This document shows, piece after piece, positions 9,278 to 18,156 of a DNA stretch of 64,000 nucleotides. Location of the stretch: contig JAHAKD010000001.1 of the NCBI GenBank assembly GCA_018371855.1, positions 1 to 64,000 of the forward strand. The letters run 5' to 3'. Both the position numbers and the translations under genes were made by a program. This stretch comes from Clostridium sp. Its GTDB lineage: Bacteria; Bacillota; Clostridia; TANB77; CAG-508. Within the stretch, counting starts at the first letter, position 1; every line of letters begins with the position of its first letter. The notes below the pieces were generated by a model. That model was not told where the DNA came from. It did not search any database and saw nothing but the letters and a program-made list of their open reading frames with translations.

Positions 9278-10219
9278 ATGAAAAAAATATCAGTTGTAGT
9301 ACCAATGTATTATGAGGAAGAGGTAGCAAAAGAATGCTATAGTAGATTAAAGGGAATATTAGAAAAAATAGAAAATTACAATTATGAAATTATATTTATA
9401 AATGATGGAAGTAAAGATAAAACATTACCAATACTAATGGAAATTGCAGACAAAGATAAAAACGTAAAAGTAATTTCATTTGCAAGAAATTTTGGACATC
9501 AATGTGCAGTAACCGCAGGGCTTCAATATGTAACAGGAGATGCAATTGTAATAATAGATGCAGACTTACAAGATCCACCAGAACTTATACCAGACATGTT
9601 AAAACTTTGGGAAGATGGAAATGATGTAATATATGGAAAAAGAAAATCTAGAGAAGGTGAATCTAAGTTTAAATTATTAACAGCATCAATGTTTTATAAA
9701 ACTTTAAATGCATTATCAGATGTAGAGATTCCAAAAGATACTGGAGATTTTAGATTAGTAGATAGGAAAGTTGTAGATGTTATAAATTCTTTACCAGAAC
9801 ATAATAAATTTTTAAGAGGATTATTCAGTTGGGTAGGATTTAAACAAACACCTTTTGAATATGAAAGAAAAGAAAGATTTGCAGGAAAAACAAAATATCC
9901 ATTAAAGAAAATGTTAAAACTAGCTCAAGATGGAATATTTAGTTTTTCTACAAAACCACTTAGAATTGTTGGAACAATGGGAATTATTTCTATTGCAATC
10001 TCAATAATAATTCTAATATATGCAATTTTATCATATATTTTTAATTGGAATAATTTAGCAGCAGGTTGGACTTCTTTAATGGTAACTATGACATTTTTAA
10101 GTGGAATGATACTTATTTCTTTATGGATGATAGGTGAATATATTGGAAGAATTTATGATGAAACAAAGAGAAGACCACAATATATAATAGAAAAGACTAT
10201 TAATATAGATGAAAAATAA
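9278..10219 (+). CDS. Polyprenyl-phosphate glycosyltransferase, GtrB/DPM1-like (GT2)
   Basis: 313 residues. GT-A fold domain with the nucleotide-sugar site (VVPMYYEEE, INDGSKD, DADLQDPP) and the DPM1/GtrB-type RNFGHQCAVTAGL and TGDFRLVDR motifs, followed by two membrane helices (about 230-250 and 262-285) and the tail GEYIGRIYDETKRRPQY. Members move a hexose from a nucleotide sugar onto undecaprenyl phosphate at the inner face of the membrane, for later use by a GT-C or GtrII enzyme. It starts 8 bases after prs and overlaps an out-of-frame start of the next gene, so an operon is likely. Confidence 0.85.
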   Translation: MKKISVVVPMYYEEEVAKECYSRLKGILEKIENYNYEIIFINDGSKDKTLPILMEIADKDKNVKVISFARNFGHQCAVTAGLQYVTGDAIVIIDADLQDPPELIPDMLKLWEDGNDVIYGKRKSREGESKFKLLTASMFYKTLNALSDVEIPKDTGDFRLVDRKVVDVINSLPEHNKFLRGLFSWVGFKQTPFEYERKERFAGKTKYPLKKMLKLAQDGIFSFSTKPLRIVGTMGIISIAISIIILIYAILSYIFNWNNLAAGWTSLMVTMTFLSGMILISLWMIGEYIGRIYDETKRRPQYIIEKTINIDEK

Positions 10220-10241
10220 TATAAGTAATGGGGGAGTTGCA

Positions 10242-11251
10242 ATGTGTAATGTATCTGTTATAACAATTTTTAAGAGAAGACATAAAAAAGTAAAAGAAAG
10301 CTTAAATAGTTTAATAAATCAAACATTACCAAATGTAGAAATAATCTGCATTTATAAAGAAGAAAACTCAGAAATAGATGAATTTGTAAAAAAACACAGG
10401 AAAAATATAATAATATAAAAATTATATATAAAACGAAAGCTCAAGATGTAGCAGCTAAAAATAAAGCATTAGAAGAAGTACAAGGAAAATATATCTTAGT
10501 AATGAATGGTGATATGTGTCTAGAGAAAACAGCGTTAGAAAAGTTATTTAATGCGGAAGAAAAAAATAATACAGACATTGCAATTTGTGGTTATAATATA
10601 ATAGATTTAAATACAAATCAATTAATTCATGAAGGAATTAATAATAAATTTAAAGAAGTAGAAGAGTTAAATGGAAAAAATGAAAATTTTGCATATTTAA
10701 ATTTAGATGGTGGGAATAAATTAATAAAGAGAGATATTGCAAAAGATATTAAGTTTCAAAATTATGATGACTGCCAAGATGAAATATTTATATTAAGTTG
10801 TTATGCTAAGGCTAATAAAATTTCATTTGTAAATGAACAGTTATATTATAAATATGAAGATAATTCAAATAAAAATTTAAAAAATCAGATTCAAATAAAA
10901 GATTTAAAAAACGGACTTGTAGAAGTAAAAAAACTATATAAAGATGCTGGAAAATATGAAAAAATGAAGAATATGTTATCATTTATAGCTTTTACAAGGA
11001 TAGGACTGAGGGCTTTAATAGAATTAACTGTAAATAAAAGTGGAGATTTAAAAGATAACATAAGAGATATAATGAATTATTTAGATGTAAACTTTTTTGA
11101 ATGGAGAAGAAATCCATTTCTAAAATTAAAAAATGTACCCAAAAAAAGATATTGGCTGGCATATACTATGTATAAATATGGTTTCCAACAACTATTTATA
11201 AAAATATATAGCAAGCCAATAGAAAAAGGAAATAGGCTATTAGTAATATAG
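10242..11251 (+). pseudogene. GT2-family glycosyltransferase interrupted by a -1 frame change at A AAA AAA
   Basis: ATG 10242 follows GGGGGAG. The first frame gives a GT2 N-terminus (NVSVITIFKRRHKKVKESL, SLINQTLPNVEII) and stops at 10416. The rest (QDVAAKNKALEEVQGKYIL, MNGDM, then about 250 residues) is open in the -1 frame, which has a stop at 10379-10381 and is clear from 10382, so the change must fall at 10382-10418. Joining at the seven-A run 10388-10394 gives a natural FVKKTQEKYNNIKIIYK and a protein of about 336 residues. Loss of one A, slippage during transcription, or -1 ribosomal frameshifting would all explain it. If not slippage, the gene is broken. Confidence 0.7.
10388..10394 (+). 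other. A AAA AAA slippery run at the frame change
   Basis: In the reading frame of the upstream part the codons are GTA AAA AAA CAC, so the seven A residues form a canonical -1 slippery heptamer (X XXY YYZ) precisely inside the small interval in which the frame must change. Confidence 0.55.
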
Positions 11252-11317
11252 AGGAATAAATTTATATAATAATTATAAAGTATATCATCACAAAAACTGT
11301 TTGAAAATAAGGCAGTG

Positions 11318-11351
11318 GCCCCATAGGAATTAAAATTCCTATGGGGCTTTT
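11318..11351 (+). terminator. Strong intrinsic terminator after the glycosylation cluster
   Basis: A perfect 14-bp inverted repeat beginning GCCCCATAGG and ending CCTATGGGGC, followed by TTTT. It is one of the most GC-rich spots of the region and closes the prs-GT2 transcript. Confidence 0.85.
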
Positions 11352-11390
11352 AACATTAGTATATTTATATTGTAAACGAAACTAAAAAAC

Positions 11391-11419
11391 TTGTATTTTT
11401 AGCATATAAATGATATTAT
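11391..11419 (+). promoter_or_regulatory. Sigma-A-type promoter of ruvB
   Basis: TTGTAT at 11391-11396, a 17-base spacer and TATTAT at 11414-11419 with a TGA extended -10 just before it. It lies between the upstream terminator and ruvB. Confidence 0.55.
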
Positions 11420-11469
11420 TCTTATTGAATAAATTGCTATAAAGATTAAAAATTAAATAGGAGATTATT

Positions 11470-12474
11470 ATGGACGAAGAAAATTTAATTAATCCGGAAT
11501 TAATAAATGAGGAAGAAAATAGATTAGAAAATTCATTAAGACCTAAAACTCTTTCAGAATATATAGGACAAACAAAAGTAAAAGAAAATATGAAAGTGTA
11601 TATTGAGGCTGCCAAAAAAAGAGGAGAACCATTAGACCACGTACTTTTATATGGACCTCCAGGACTTGGTAAAACAACATTATCTAATATAATTTCAAAT
11701 GAAATGAATTCAAATATAAAAATAACATCAGGACCAGCGATAGAAAAGCCAGGGGATTTAGCGGCATTACTTACAAACTTATCAGAATTTGATGTGTTAT
11801 TTATAGATGAAATACATAGACTAAACAAGAGTGTAGAAGAAATTTTATATCCGGCTTTAGAAGATTACACATTAGACATAATTATAGGAAAAGGACCAAG
11901 TGCTAGGTCAATAAGATTGGATTTGCCTAAATTTACATTAATAGGTGCAACAACTAAAGCAGGTTCATTAACTACACCATTAAGAGATAGATTTGGAATT
12001 GTAGAAAGATTAGAATTGTATGAGCCAGAGGATTTACAAAAAATTGTAAAAAGATCAGCAGGAATTTTGAATGTAGATATAGATGACAATGCAAGTATGG
12101 AAATTGCAAAAAGATCAAGAGGTACGCCAAGAATTGCAAATAGAATTTTAAAAAGAGTAAGAGACTATGCAGCAGTTTTAGGAGATGGAAAAGTAGATTT
12201 AAATATGGCTAAAATTGCATTAAATAAATTGGAAATAGATGATTTGGGTCTTGACCAAACAGATAGAAATATATTACTAACAATAATACAAAAATATGCA
12301 GGAGGTCCAGTTGGTATTGAAACTTTAGCTGCTACAACTGGTGAAGAAATAGAAACTATTGAAGATGTCTATGAGCCTTTTCTAATGCAGATAGGCTTTA
12401 TAGCACGTACACCAAGAGGAAGAATTGCACTTCCTGCAGCATATGAACATTTAAACTTAGAATACAATAAATAA
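11470..12474 (+). CDS. ruvB: Holliday junction branch-migration ATPase RuvB
   Basis: 334 residues, standard RuvB length. Hexameric AAA+ motor that drives branch migration with RuvA. Walker A GPPGLGKTT (about residues 61-69), Walker B DEIHRL, sensor-1 GATTKAG, arginine-finger region LRDRFG and a C-terminal winged-helix domain ending FIARTPRGR are all present. ATG 11470 follows TAGGAGATTATT. No ruvA or ruvC lies beside it, unlike the common ruvAB operon; it has its own promoter. Confidence 0.97.
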   Translation: MDEENLINPELINEEENRLENSLRPKTLSEYIGQTKVKENMKVYIEAAKKRGEPLDHVLLYGPPGLGKTTLSNIISNEMNSNIKITSGPAIEKPGDLAALLTNLSEFDVLFIDEIHRLNKSVEEILYPALEDYTLDIIIGKGPSARSIRLDLPKFTLIGATTKAGSLTTPLRDRFGIVERLELYEPEDLQKIVKRSAGILNVDIDDNASMEIAKRSRGTPRIANRILKRVRDYAAVLGDGKVDLNMAKIALNKLEIDDLGLDQTDRNILLTIIQKYAGGPVGIETLAATTGEEIETIEDVYEPFLMQIGFIARTPRGRIALPAAYEHLNLEYNK

Positions 12475-12546
12475 TCAATTACCAGAAATTCTAGTTTTAT
12501 AGAAAAATAGAATTAAGTAAAATTAATATTTTAGATTGGAGAAAAA

Positions 12547-14026
12547 GTGAAAGAGAAAACAAAAGCAAAATTAATAGATATTTCCTTTTTTGTAATAATG
12601 ATGTTGCTATTTGCATCTACAGTACTTATAAGGAAGCTAGCCAATTTAGATGAAATATGGAATTTTAATTTTGCAAGGAATATTGCTAATGGATTAATTC
12701 CATATAATGACTTTAATATGTTACAAACACCATTATTATCATTTATACTTCGGAGGTATTTTTAAATTATTTGATCAAGAATTATTGGTTATGAGAATTA
12801 CATCTGCAGTTTTAGGTGCAGGAATAATTTTTGTATCATTTAAAATATTTAAAGAATTAAAGCTAAATATTAAATGGTCAATATTATCATCAGCTTTACT
12901 ATTTTTATTTATAAAAGATAATTTTTATATAGATTATAATTATGCAATTTTATTTATAATATTAGTGTTAATTTATGCAGAATTAAAATATAAAAACTAT
13001 GGGGCAAGATATAATCTTTTAGTAGGATTACTTGCAGGAGTAACTATATTATTAAAGCAAAGTACAGGAATAATTATATCAACTATAACAGTATTATATT
13101 TATTACTAGAAAAAAGAGATAAACAGACATTAAAAGCAGCAGTGTATAGAACTTTGGGAGTGTTAATTCCATGTGTAATTTTTGTGATATATTTATTTTT
13201 AACAAATTCTATGTCAAGTTTTATAGATTATTGTATTTTAGGAATAGGAACATTTAAAAATAGTATATCTTATTTAAAACTATTACGAGGTGGAGATTTA
13301 ATTGCTTTCTTAGGAATGATAGCTCCAATTACAATAGCAATATTATTTGTAGTAAATGTAATAAATATAAAAAGAAAAGTTATACAAGCTAAAGAAAATA
13401 ATTTAATATTATTTGCATTTTCTTTAGCTCAATTTACAGTAGTATATCCAATAGCAGATGATATACATTTTGTAATATCTGCGTTCCCAGCAATTTTAGT
13501 TGCTTTATATTATATATGCAAAGAGATACAAGAAATAAAAAATATTAAAGTATCTATATTTATAGAGCATTTTATGAATATAATAACAATATCATTTATA
13601 GGAATATTAATTTTACAAGCAATTAATGATATTTATTTATATACACAAATGGATAAATCAGTATTAAATCATTTTTCAAATATACCGATTTCTTCTATAT
13701 TACAAGATAGGATAATAGAAGTAGATGCATATATAAAAGACGAAAAGAGAGATGTGTATATATTAGATTCAGAAGCTGCTGTATATATGATACCACTAGA
13801 TAAATATAATAAAGATTTTGATATGTTTTTAAAAGGAAATTTAGGTGCAGCAAGTGAAGAAGGACAAATAGAAAAAATAAAAAATATGAAAAATGCAGTG
13901 ATATTAATAAAAAATGATAAAATGTCATTAAATTGGCAAACGCCTACGAAGGTAATAGAATATGTAAAAAATAATTTAGAAAAAATAGGAATGATTAGTT
14001 TTTTTGATATTTATGTAACAAATTAA
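12547..14026 (+). CDS. GT-C (GT39-like) membrane glycosyltransferase read across a +1 shift at CTT CGG
   Basis: GTG 12547 follows TTGGAG. The first frame gives a membrane helix and the GT39 signature LDEIWNFNFARNI..GLIPYND, then stops at 12763. The rest of the polytopic protein (GGIFKLFDQELLVMRITSA onward) continues in the +1 frame to 14026. The switch fits CTT CGG AGG T at 12748-12757: slipping one base on CTT gives ..SFIL-GGIFKLF and a protein of about 492 residues, normal for a GT-C enzyme. Such enzymes use polyprenyl-phosphate sugars outside the membrane. Either programmed or tolerated frameshifting, or an inserted C. The identical motif interrupts the gene at 14.7 kb. Confidence 0.7.
12748..12757 (+). 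other. CTT CGG AGG T candidate +1 frameshift site
   Basis: Zero-frame codons are ATA CTT CGG AGG TAT TTT TAA. The downstream protein resumes as TTC, GGA, GGT, ATT in the +1 frame. Leu-tRNA on CTT can re-pair with TTC one base later, as in Ty1 (CTT AGG C), while the CGG in the A site waits to be decoded. Confidence 0.6.
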
Positions 14027-14052
14027 AAAATTTTAGTAGGGAAGTGATATAT

Positions 14053-14610
14053 ATGAAACTATTAATGCATACTTGTTGTGCACCTTGTAGTGTATATTGT
14101 ATAGATTCATTAAGACAGGAAGGAATAGAGCCAACTGTATACTGGTATAATCCAAATATTCATCCATATATGGAATATAAGGCAAGAAGAGATTGTCTAA
14201 AAGAATATGCAAAGAGTATAGATGTTGAAGCAATATTTGAAGAAGATTATGGTTTAGATGAATTTTGTAAAAATGTTATATGTGATTTACAAAATAGATG
14301 TCAAAACTATTGTTATAGGGTAAGATTAGAGAAAACAGCAAAATATGCTAAAGAAAATGGTTTTGATACTATTTCTACTACATTACTTGTTAGTCCCTAC
14401 CAAAAACATGAAGTTCTAAAAATGCAAGGTGAAGAAATTGCAAAAAAATATGGTTTGGAATTTCTATATAGAGACTTTAGAGTTGGTTTTAGAGATGGAC
14501 AAACAAAGGCAAGAGAACTAGGCTTATATATGCAAAAATATTGTGGGTGTGTTTTTTCAGAGGAAGATAGATATTCTAAACAGATAAAGAAGGACAAAGA
14601 GAATAAATAA
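14053..14610 (+). CDS. queH: Epoxyqueuosine reductase QueH
   Basis: 185 residues. QueH (formerly DUF208) reduces epoxyqueuosine to queuosine in tRNA, replacing QueG in many anaerobes. The iron-sulfur ligands are visible: CCAPCS near the N-terminus and CGCVFSEEDRY near the C-terminus, with YNPNIHP, CQNYCYRVRLEKTA and the family's STTLLVSPYQKHE. ATG 14053 is taken rather than GTG 14044 because AGGGAAG lies just before it. No other queuosine genes are in the window. Confidence 0.92.
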   Translation: MKLLMHTCCAPCSVYCIDSLRQEGIEPTVYWYNPNIHPYMEYKARRDCLKEYAKSIDVEAIFEEDYGLDEFCKNVICDLQNRCQNYCYRVRLEKTAKYAKENGFDTISTTLLVSPYQKHEVLKMQGEEIAKKYGLEFLYRDFRVGFRDGQTKARELGLYMQKYCGCVFSEEDRYSKQIKKDKENK

Positions 14611-14725
14611 TAATCCATTCTATGTAAAATAAGGTTTTAATAAGGGGGAATATTAAGGAGTAATATAAATAAATGTATGAATTTGAATAAATACTTATAT
14701 AAAAGGCAAAATATAAGTAAGGAGA

Positions 14726-15299
14726 GTGATTAGTATAAATACAAGAAAAGAAATATCTTCTCATGATATTACAAATTTACTTAAAATATTAAAAAAAAGA
14801 TTTGATGAAAATACTAATCGACATTTAAATATTGAATGGAACAATGTTCAAGAAAAATTAGTAAACAAACAAGATAAGCTATATTCTCTTAATGAAATGG
14901 AAAAAACTGGTGGGGAGCCAGATGTTATAAAATATGATGAACACACAAATGAATATGTTTTTTGTGATTGTTCAAAAGAAAGTCCTTTAGGACGTAGAAA
15001 TGTTTGTTATGATTATGAAGCATTAATGTCAAGGAAGGAATATAAACCAGAAAATAATGCAATTGATATGGCAACAAGTATGGGAGTAGAAATTTTAAAT
15101 ATAGAACAGTATCGAGAATTACAAAAGGTAGGAGAATTTGATACGAAAACATCAAGTTGGATAAAAACAAATAATGACATTAGGAAACTTCGGTGGTGCT
15201 ATTTTTGGAGACAGAAGATATAATCACATTTTTATTTATCATAATAGTGCCGAATCTTACTATAAATCAAGAGGATTTAGAGCTTTGTTAAGAGTATAA
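14726..15299 (+). CDS. DUF4256 protein read across a +1 shift at CTT CGG
   Basis: The first frame gives the DUF4256 core (LNEMEKTGGEPDVI, DCSKESPLGRRNVCYD, GVEILNIEQYRELQK, FDTKTSSWIKT, DIRKL) and stops at 15223. The family's C-terminus (GGAIFGDRRYNHIF, YHNSAESYYKSRGF, LLRV) follows in the +1 frame to 15299. Slippage at CTT CGG TGG T (15188-15197) restores the family motif IRKL-GGA exactly, about 190 residues in all. The start is uncertain: GTG 14726 is only one base after AAGGAG (14719-14724), while ATA 14735 is better spaced. Function of the family is unknown. Confidence 0.75.
15188..15197 (+). other. CTT CGG TGG T candidate +1 frameshift site
   Basis: Zero-frame codons are AGG AAA CTT CGG TGG TGC. 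The conserved sequence resumes as GGT GGT GCT one base on. It differs from the site at 12748 only at one position. An AGGA stretch lies a few bases upstream and could act as an internal Shine-Dalgarno, as in prfB. Confidence 0.65.
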
Positions 15300-15364
15300 A
15301 ATTTTTAGAAATGAAATATACTTTTACACTAAAAAAATAATTATATCGATAACTTACAAGTTTT

Positions 15365-15407
15365 AAATTACTTTATATAAAAAGTATAGAGTAATTTTTC
15401 TTTTTAT
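15365..15407 (+). terminator. Terminator after the DUF4256 gene
   Basis: A 13-bp stem (15365-15377 with 15385-15397, one G-T pair) followed by a T-rich stretch. Its position after the +1-frame stop at 15299, rather than after the zero-frame stop at 15223, agrees with the longer product. Confidence 0.6.
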
Positions 15408-15451
15408 GGTATTATGATAGAAATAGTAATTTATATAGAGGATTGAAATGA

Positions 15452-15847
15452 ATGAAAAAAATAATTATACCTATAATTACAGTTATTTTAATAATATTTT
15501 TAGTAATAGTTATATTTTTTATTTATAATCTTTTGGGAGATGATATTACTAAAATAAATAATGTAACAGAGAACGAAAAAAGAGAAATTATTTCACTAAT
15601 GAAATTAGATGATTATTGTAATGAAATCAGTTTAGAAAAAATAACAGTTCCTCTTACTTACAGGGATATTTATTATAAAATTTATTTTAGTTGTTCTACT
15701 AATATTGATATAGATAATATAGAATCAGATCAAAACTATGATTTGAATTTCGATAAAATTAAAGATAATCAATATATTTGTACGGTATCATATATGGAAA
15801 AGCAAATTGATATATTAGAAAGAATAAGGGGTAAATATTCAAAATAA
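15452..15847 (+). CDS. Small hypothetical membrane-anchored protein
   Basis: 131 residues: one long N-terminal membrane helix (about 3-30) and a soluble acidic domain with two cysteines. I recognise no family. ATG 15452 follows GAGGATTG at moderate spacing. It stands alone between terminators at 15365 and 15846. Confidence 0.6.
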   Translation: MKKIIIPIITVILIIFLVIVIFFIYNLLGDDITKINNVTENEKREIISLMKLDDYCNEISLEKITVPLTYRDIYYKIYFSCSTNIDIDNIESDQNYDLNFDKIKDNQYICTVSYMEKQIDILERIRGKYSK

Positions 15848-15875
15848 AATAGATATTTAAAATTATCTATTTTTC
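15846..15875 (+). terminator. Terminator after the small membrane protein gene
   Basis: AAAATAGATA pairing with TATCTATTTT around an 8-base loop, ending in T residues, overlapping the stop codon. Confidence 0.6.
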
Positions 15876-15909
15876 GTAAATTAGTCATTTATGCAAATTA
15901 CAATAAGTA

Positions 15910-15937
15910 AGGCAGATAACATTAAAGTTATCTGTCT
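15910..15937. terminator. Second hairpin, probable terminator
   Basis: AGGCAGATAAC pairs with GTTATCTGTCT around a 6-base loop, weakly T-tailed. Probably a back-up terminator or the 3' hairpin of a lost gene. Confidence 0.4.
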
Positions 15938-16244
15938 AATTTAAAGAGAGAACGAAAAGAAAATATAAGCTTTATTATTAAGCATTTAGACCAGTAGTGA
16001 CAGGATACACAATTATGTGAGGTAAAATAGGAAAAGCACAGAAGAAGATAGATATAGGAATAAGATAAAGAAAGATAAGAAAAATATATAATATTTCATT
16101 GTATTAAAAAAATTATAGTAAAATGAAGATAATTGGGGATATGGAATAAAAATCAAACTCCTGAAGAAACTTATACTTTAATACAAAGATATTAATGGTA
16201 AAATTTAGTTACAAAAAATAATAAATAGTTTAGAGGGTAAAATT
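15938..16244. other. Non-coding stretch before the HD gene
   Basis: About 300 bases with no sustained frame in either direction. Short protein-like patches (for example RPVVTGYTIM followed by a stop) suggest a decayed gene, but I cannot assign it. A possible -10 (TATAGTAAAAT region, about 16116-16126) may drive the HD gene. Confidence 0.35.
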
Positions 16245-16658
16245 ATGGATAAATACAGATTAGAACATTCTATAGCAGTAGCTAGAAAAATGGTAGAAAT
16301 AGCAGAAAAGATGAATTTAACTGAAAGTGAAAGGAAAATATGTTTTCTAATAGGTTATAACCATGATATTGGATATGAATTTACAGAAAACGGAATAAAT
16401 CATAATAAAATTGGAGGAGAACTATTAAGAAAAAGTGGTTTTAAATATTGGAAAGAAATTTATTATCATGGAGAAAACGATACAGAATTTACATCAAAGT
16501 ATTTGAATATTTTGAATCAAGCAGATATGCAGGTTGACTGTTATGGTAATGATGTAGGTTATGACAAAAGACTAGAAGATATTGAAAACAGATATAGTAA
16601 AGAATCTAAAATATATAGAAAATGTTATGATTTAGTAAAAAAGTTAAAAGAATATTAA
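16245..16658 (+). CDS. HD-domain phosphohydrolase-like protein
   Basis: 137 residues. The HD superfamily metal motif is present: an N-terminal histidine in RLEHSIAVA, the NHDIGYEF doublet, a later histidine in YYHGEND and an aspartate in NQADMQVD. Small stand-alone HD proteins hydrolyse phosphate esters of nucleotides or similar. The substrate cannot be told from sequence. ATG 16245 follows TAGAGGGTAAAATT. Confidence 0.75.
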   Translation: MDKYRLEHSIAVARKMVEIAEKMNLTESERKICFLIGYNHDIGYEFTENGINHNKIGGELLRKSGFKYWKEIYYHGENDTEFTSKYLNILNQADMQVDCYGNDVGYDKRLEDIENRYSKESKIYRKCYDLVKKLKEY

Positions 16659-16737
16659 TGTATAATTGCAAAAATGTTTAATGTTACATATAGTTGTGTT
16701 AATATATAAAACAATGTTTTGAAAGAGGAAAATATAA

Positions 16738-18042
16738 ATGTTAGTTCAAATAATATTATTAATTATTTTAATTTTGTTAAATGCATATTTTGCAGCTTCA
16801 GAAATAGCTTTTATATCTTTAAATGATACAAAAGTAGAAAAAGAAGCAAAAAATGGAAACAAAAAGGCAAAGCAAATATTGAAAATGCTAAAATCACCAA
16901 GTAAATTTTTAGCAACAATACAAATAGGAATAACACTTGCAGGTTTTTTATCAAGTGCATTTGCATCAGATGCATTTGCGGATAAATTAGCACCAATATT
17001 AAATAATACTATTCCTGCAATAAGCATTGATGTCTGGAAAGGTATTTCGATTTTTATTATTACAATAATTCTTTCTTTTTTCACTTTGGTATTTGGGGAA
17101 TTGGTTCCAAAAAGATTAGCAATGAAATATTATGAAAAAATTTCATATTCAACAATAGGTGTTATTAAGGGAATATCAGTTATAACAGCACCTTTTGTAA
17201 AACTACTTACATTTTCTACTAATATGATTTCAAAATTATTTGGAGTTGGAGAGGGAGAAGAAGAAGTTGTAACAGAAGAAGAAATAAAAATGATGATTGA
17301 TAAGGGAGAGGAAAAAGGAACAATAGAGAAAGAAGAAAAAATGCTAATTAATAATGTATTCGAGATCAATGATATGATTGTGTCAGAAGTAATGACTCCA
17401 AGGATTGATATATTTGCTATTGATATAAATAAAAGGTTAAAAGAACAATTAGATGAAATAGATGAATTAAAATACAGTAGAATACCTGTTTATGATGAAA
17501 GTATTGATGATATAAAGGGAATATTGTTTGTTAAAGATATACTAAAGCCATTGAAAGATAATGAAAATATAGAGATAAAGGAATTAATGCGAGAGGCATA
17601 TTTTGTACCAGAATCAAAAGATATTGATGAGCTATTCAGAGAGATGAAACAGAATAAAGTGCATATGGCTATAGCTATAGATGAATATGGTGGAACAGCA
17701 GGTTTAATTACAATGGAAGATATATTAGAGCAATTAGTTGGCAACATATTTGATGAATATGATGAAGAGGAGTTAGAAATTAAAAAAATAGACGATAATA
17801 CATTTATTCTTAATGGAACTGTTTCTTTATATGAGCTAAAAAAAGTATTTGATATAGAATTACCAGAAGGAGATTATGAAACATTATCTGGGTATCTACT
17901 TGAAAAGCTAGGAAGAATACCTAATGAAAATGAATATCCAGTTATTGAAGACGAAAATTTAACATATAAAATTGAGAAAATGGAAGACAAAAGAATTAAG
18001 TATGTTAAAGTATGTAGAAATTTAAATGAAGAAACGATATAA
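16738..18042 (+). CDS. CNNM-CBS-CorC_HlyC protein (hemolysin C family transporter)
   Basis: 434 residues. N-terminal CNNM/DUF21 membrane domain with three to four helices (NAYFAASEIAFISL and LVFGELVPKRLAMK are its signature), a CBS pair (VMTPRIDIFAID; DIDELFREMKQNKVHMAIAIDEYGGTAGLITMEDILEQLVG, quoted in pieces) and a C-terminal CorC_HlyC domain from about 345. Family members are linked to magnesium or cobalt efflux; the hemolysin name is historical. No operon partner is evident. Confidence 0.9.
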   Translation: MLVQIILLIILILLNAYFAASEIAFISLNDTKVEKEAKNGNKKAKQILKMLKSPSKFLATIQIGITLAGFLSSAFASDAFADKLAPILNNTIPAISIDVWKGISIFIITIILSFFTLVFGELVPKRLAMKYYEKISYSTIGVIKGISVITAPFVKLLTFSTNMISKLFGVGEGEEEVVTEEEIKMMIDKGEEKGTIEKEEKMLINNVFEINDMIVSEVMTPRIDIFAIDINKRLKEQLDEIDELKYSRIPVYDESIDDIKGILFVKDILKPLKDNENIEIKELMREAYFVPESKDIDELFREMKQNKVHMAIAIDEYGGTAGLITMEDILEQLVGNIFDEYDEEELEIKKIDDNTFILNGTVSLYELKKVFDIELPEGDYETLSGYLLEKLGRIPNENEYPVIEDENLTYKIEKMEDKRIKYVKVCRNLNEETI

Positions 18043-18156
18043 TTAAAGATTATTTCTTAATTACTTAAGAGATTGCTCTTAAGAGTAAATATGTACGAGA
18101 TGAAAAATAGAATAACAAATGAAGAAATATATATATAATAAACGGGGGATGCAATA

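Noticed and set aside
12748..15197. Plain sequencing or assembly error as the cause of the CTT CGG shifts
   Set aside because: Not excluded, but the sites are not homopolymers, are nearly identical in two unrelated genes, and use a codon otherwise absent, so I treat error as the less likely explanation.
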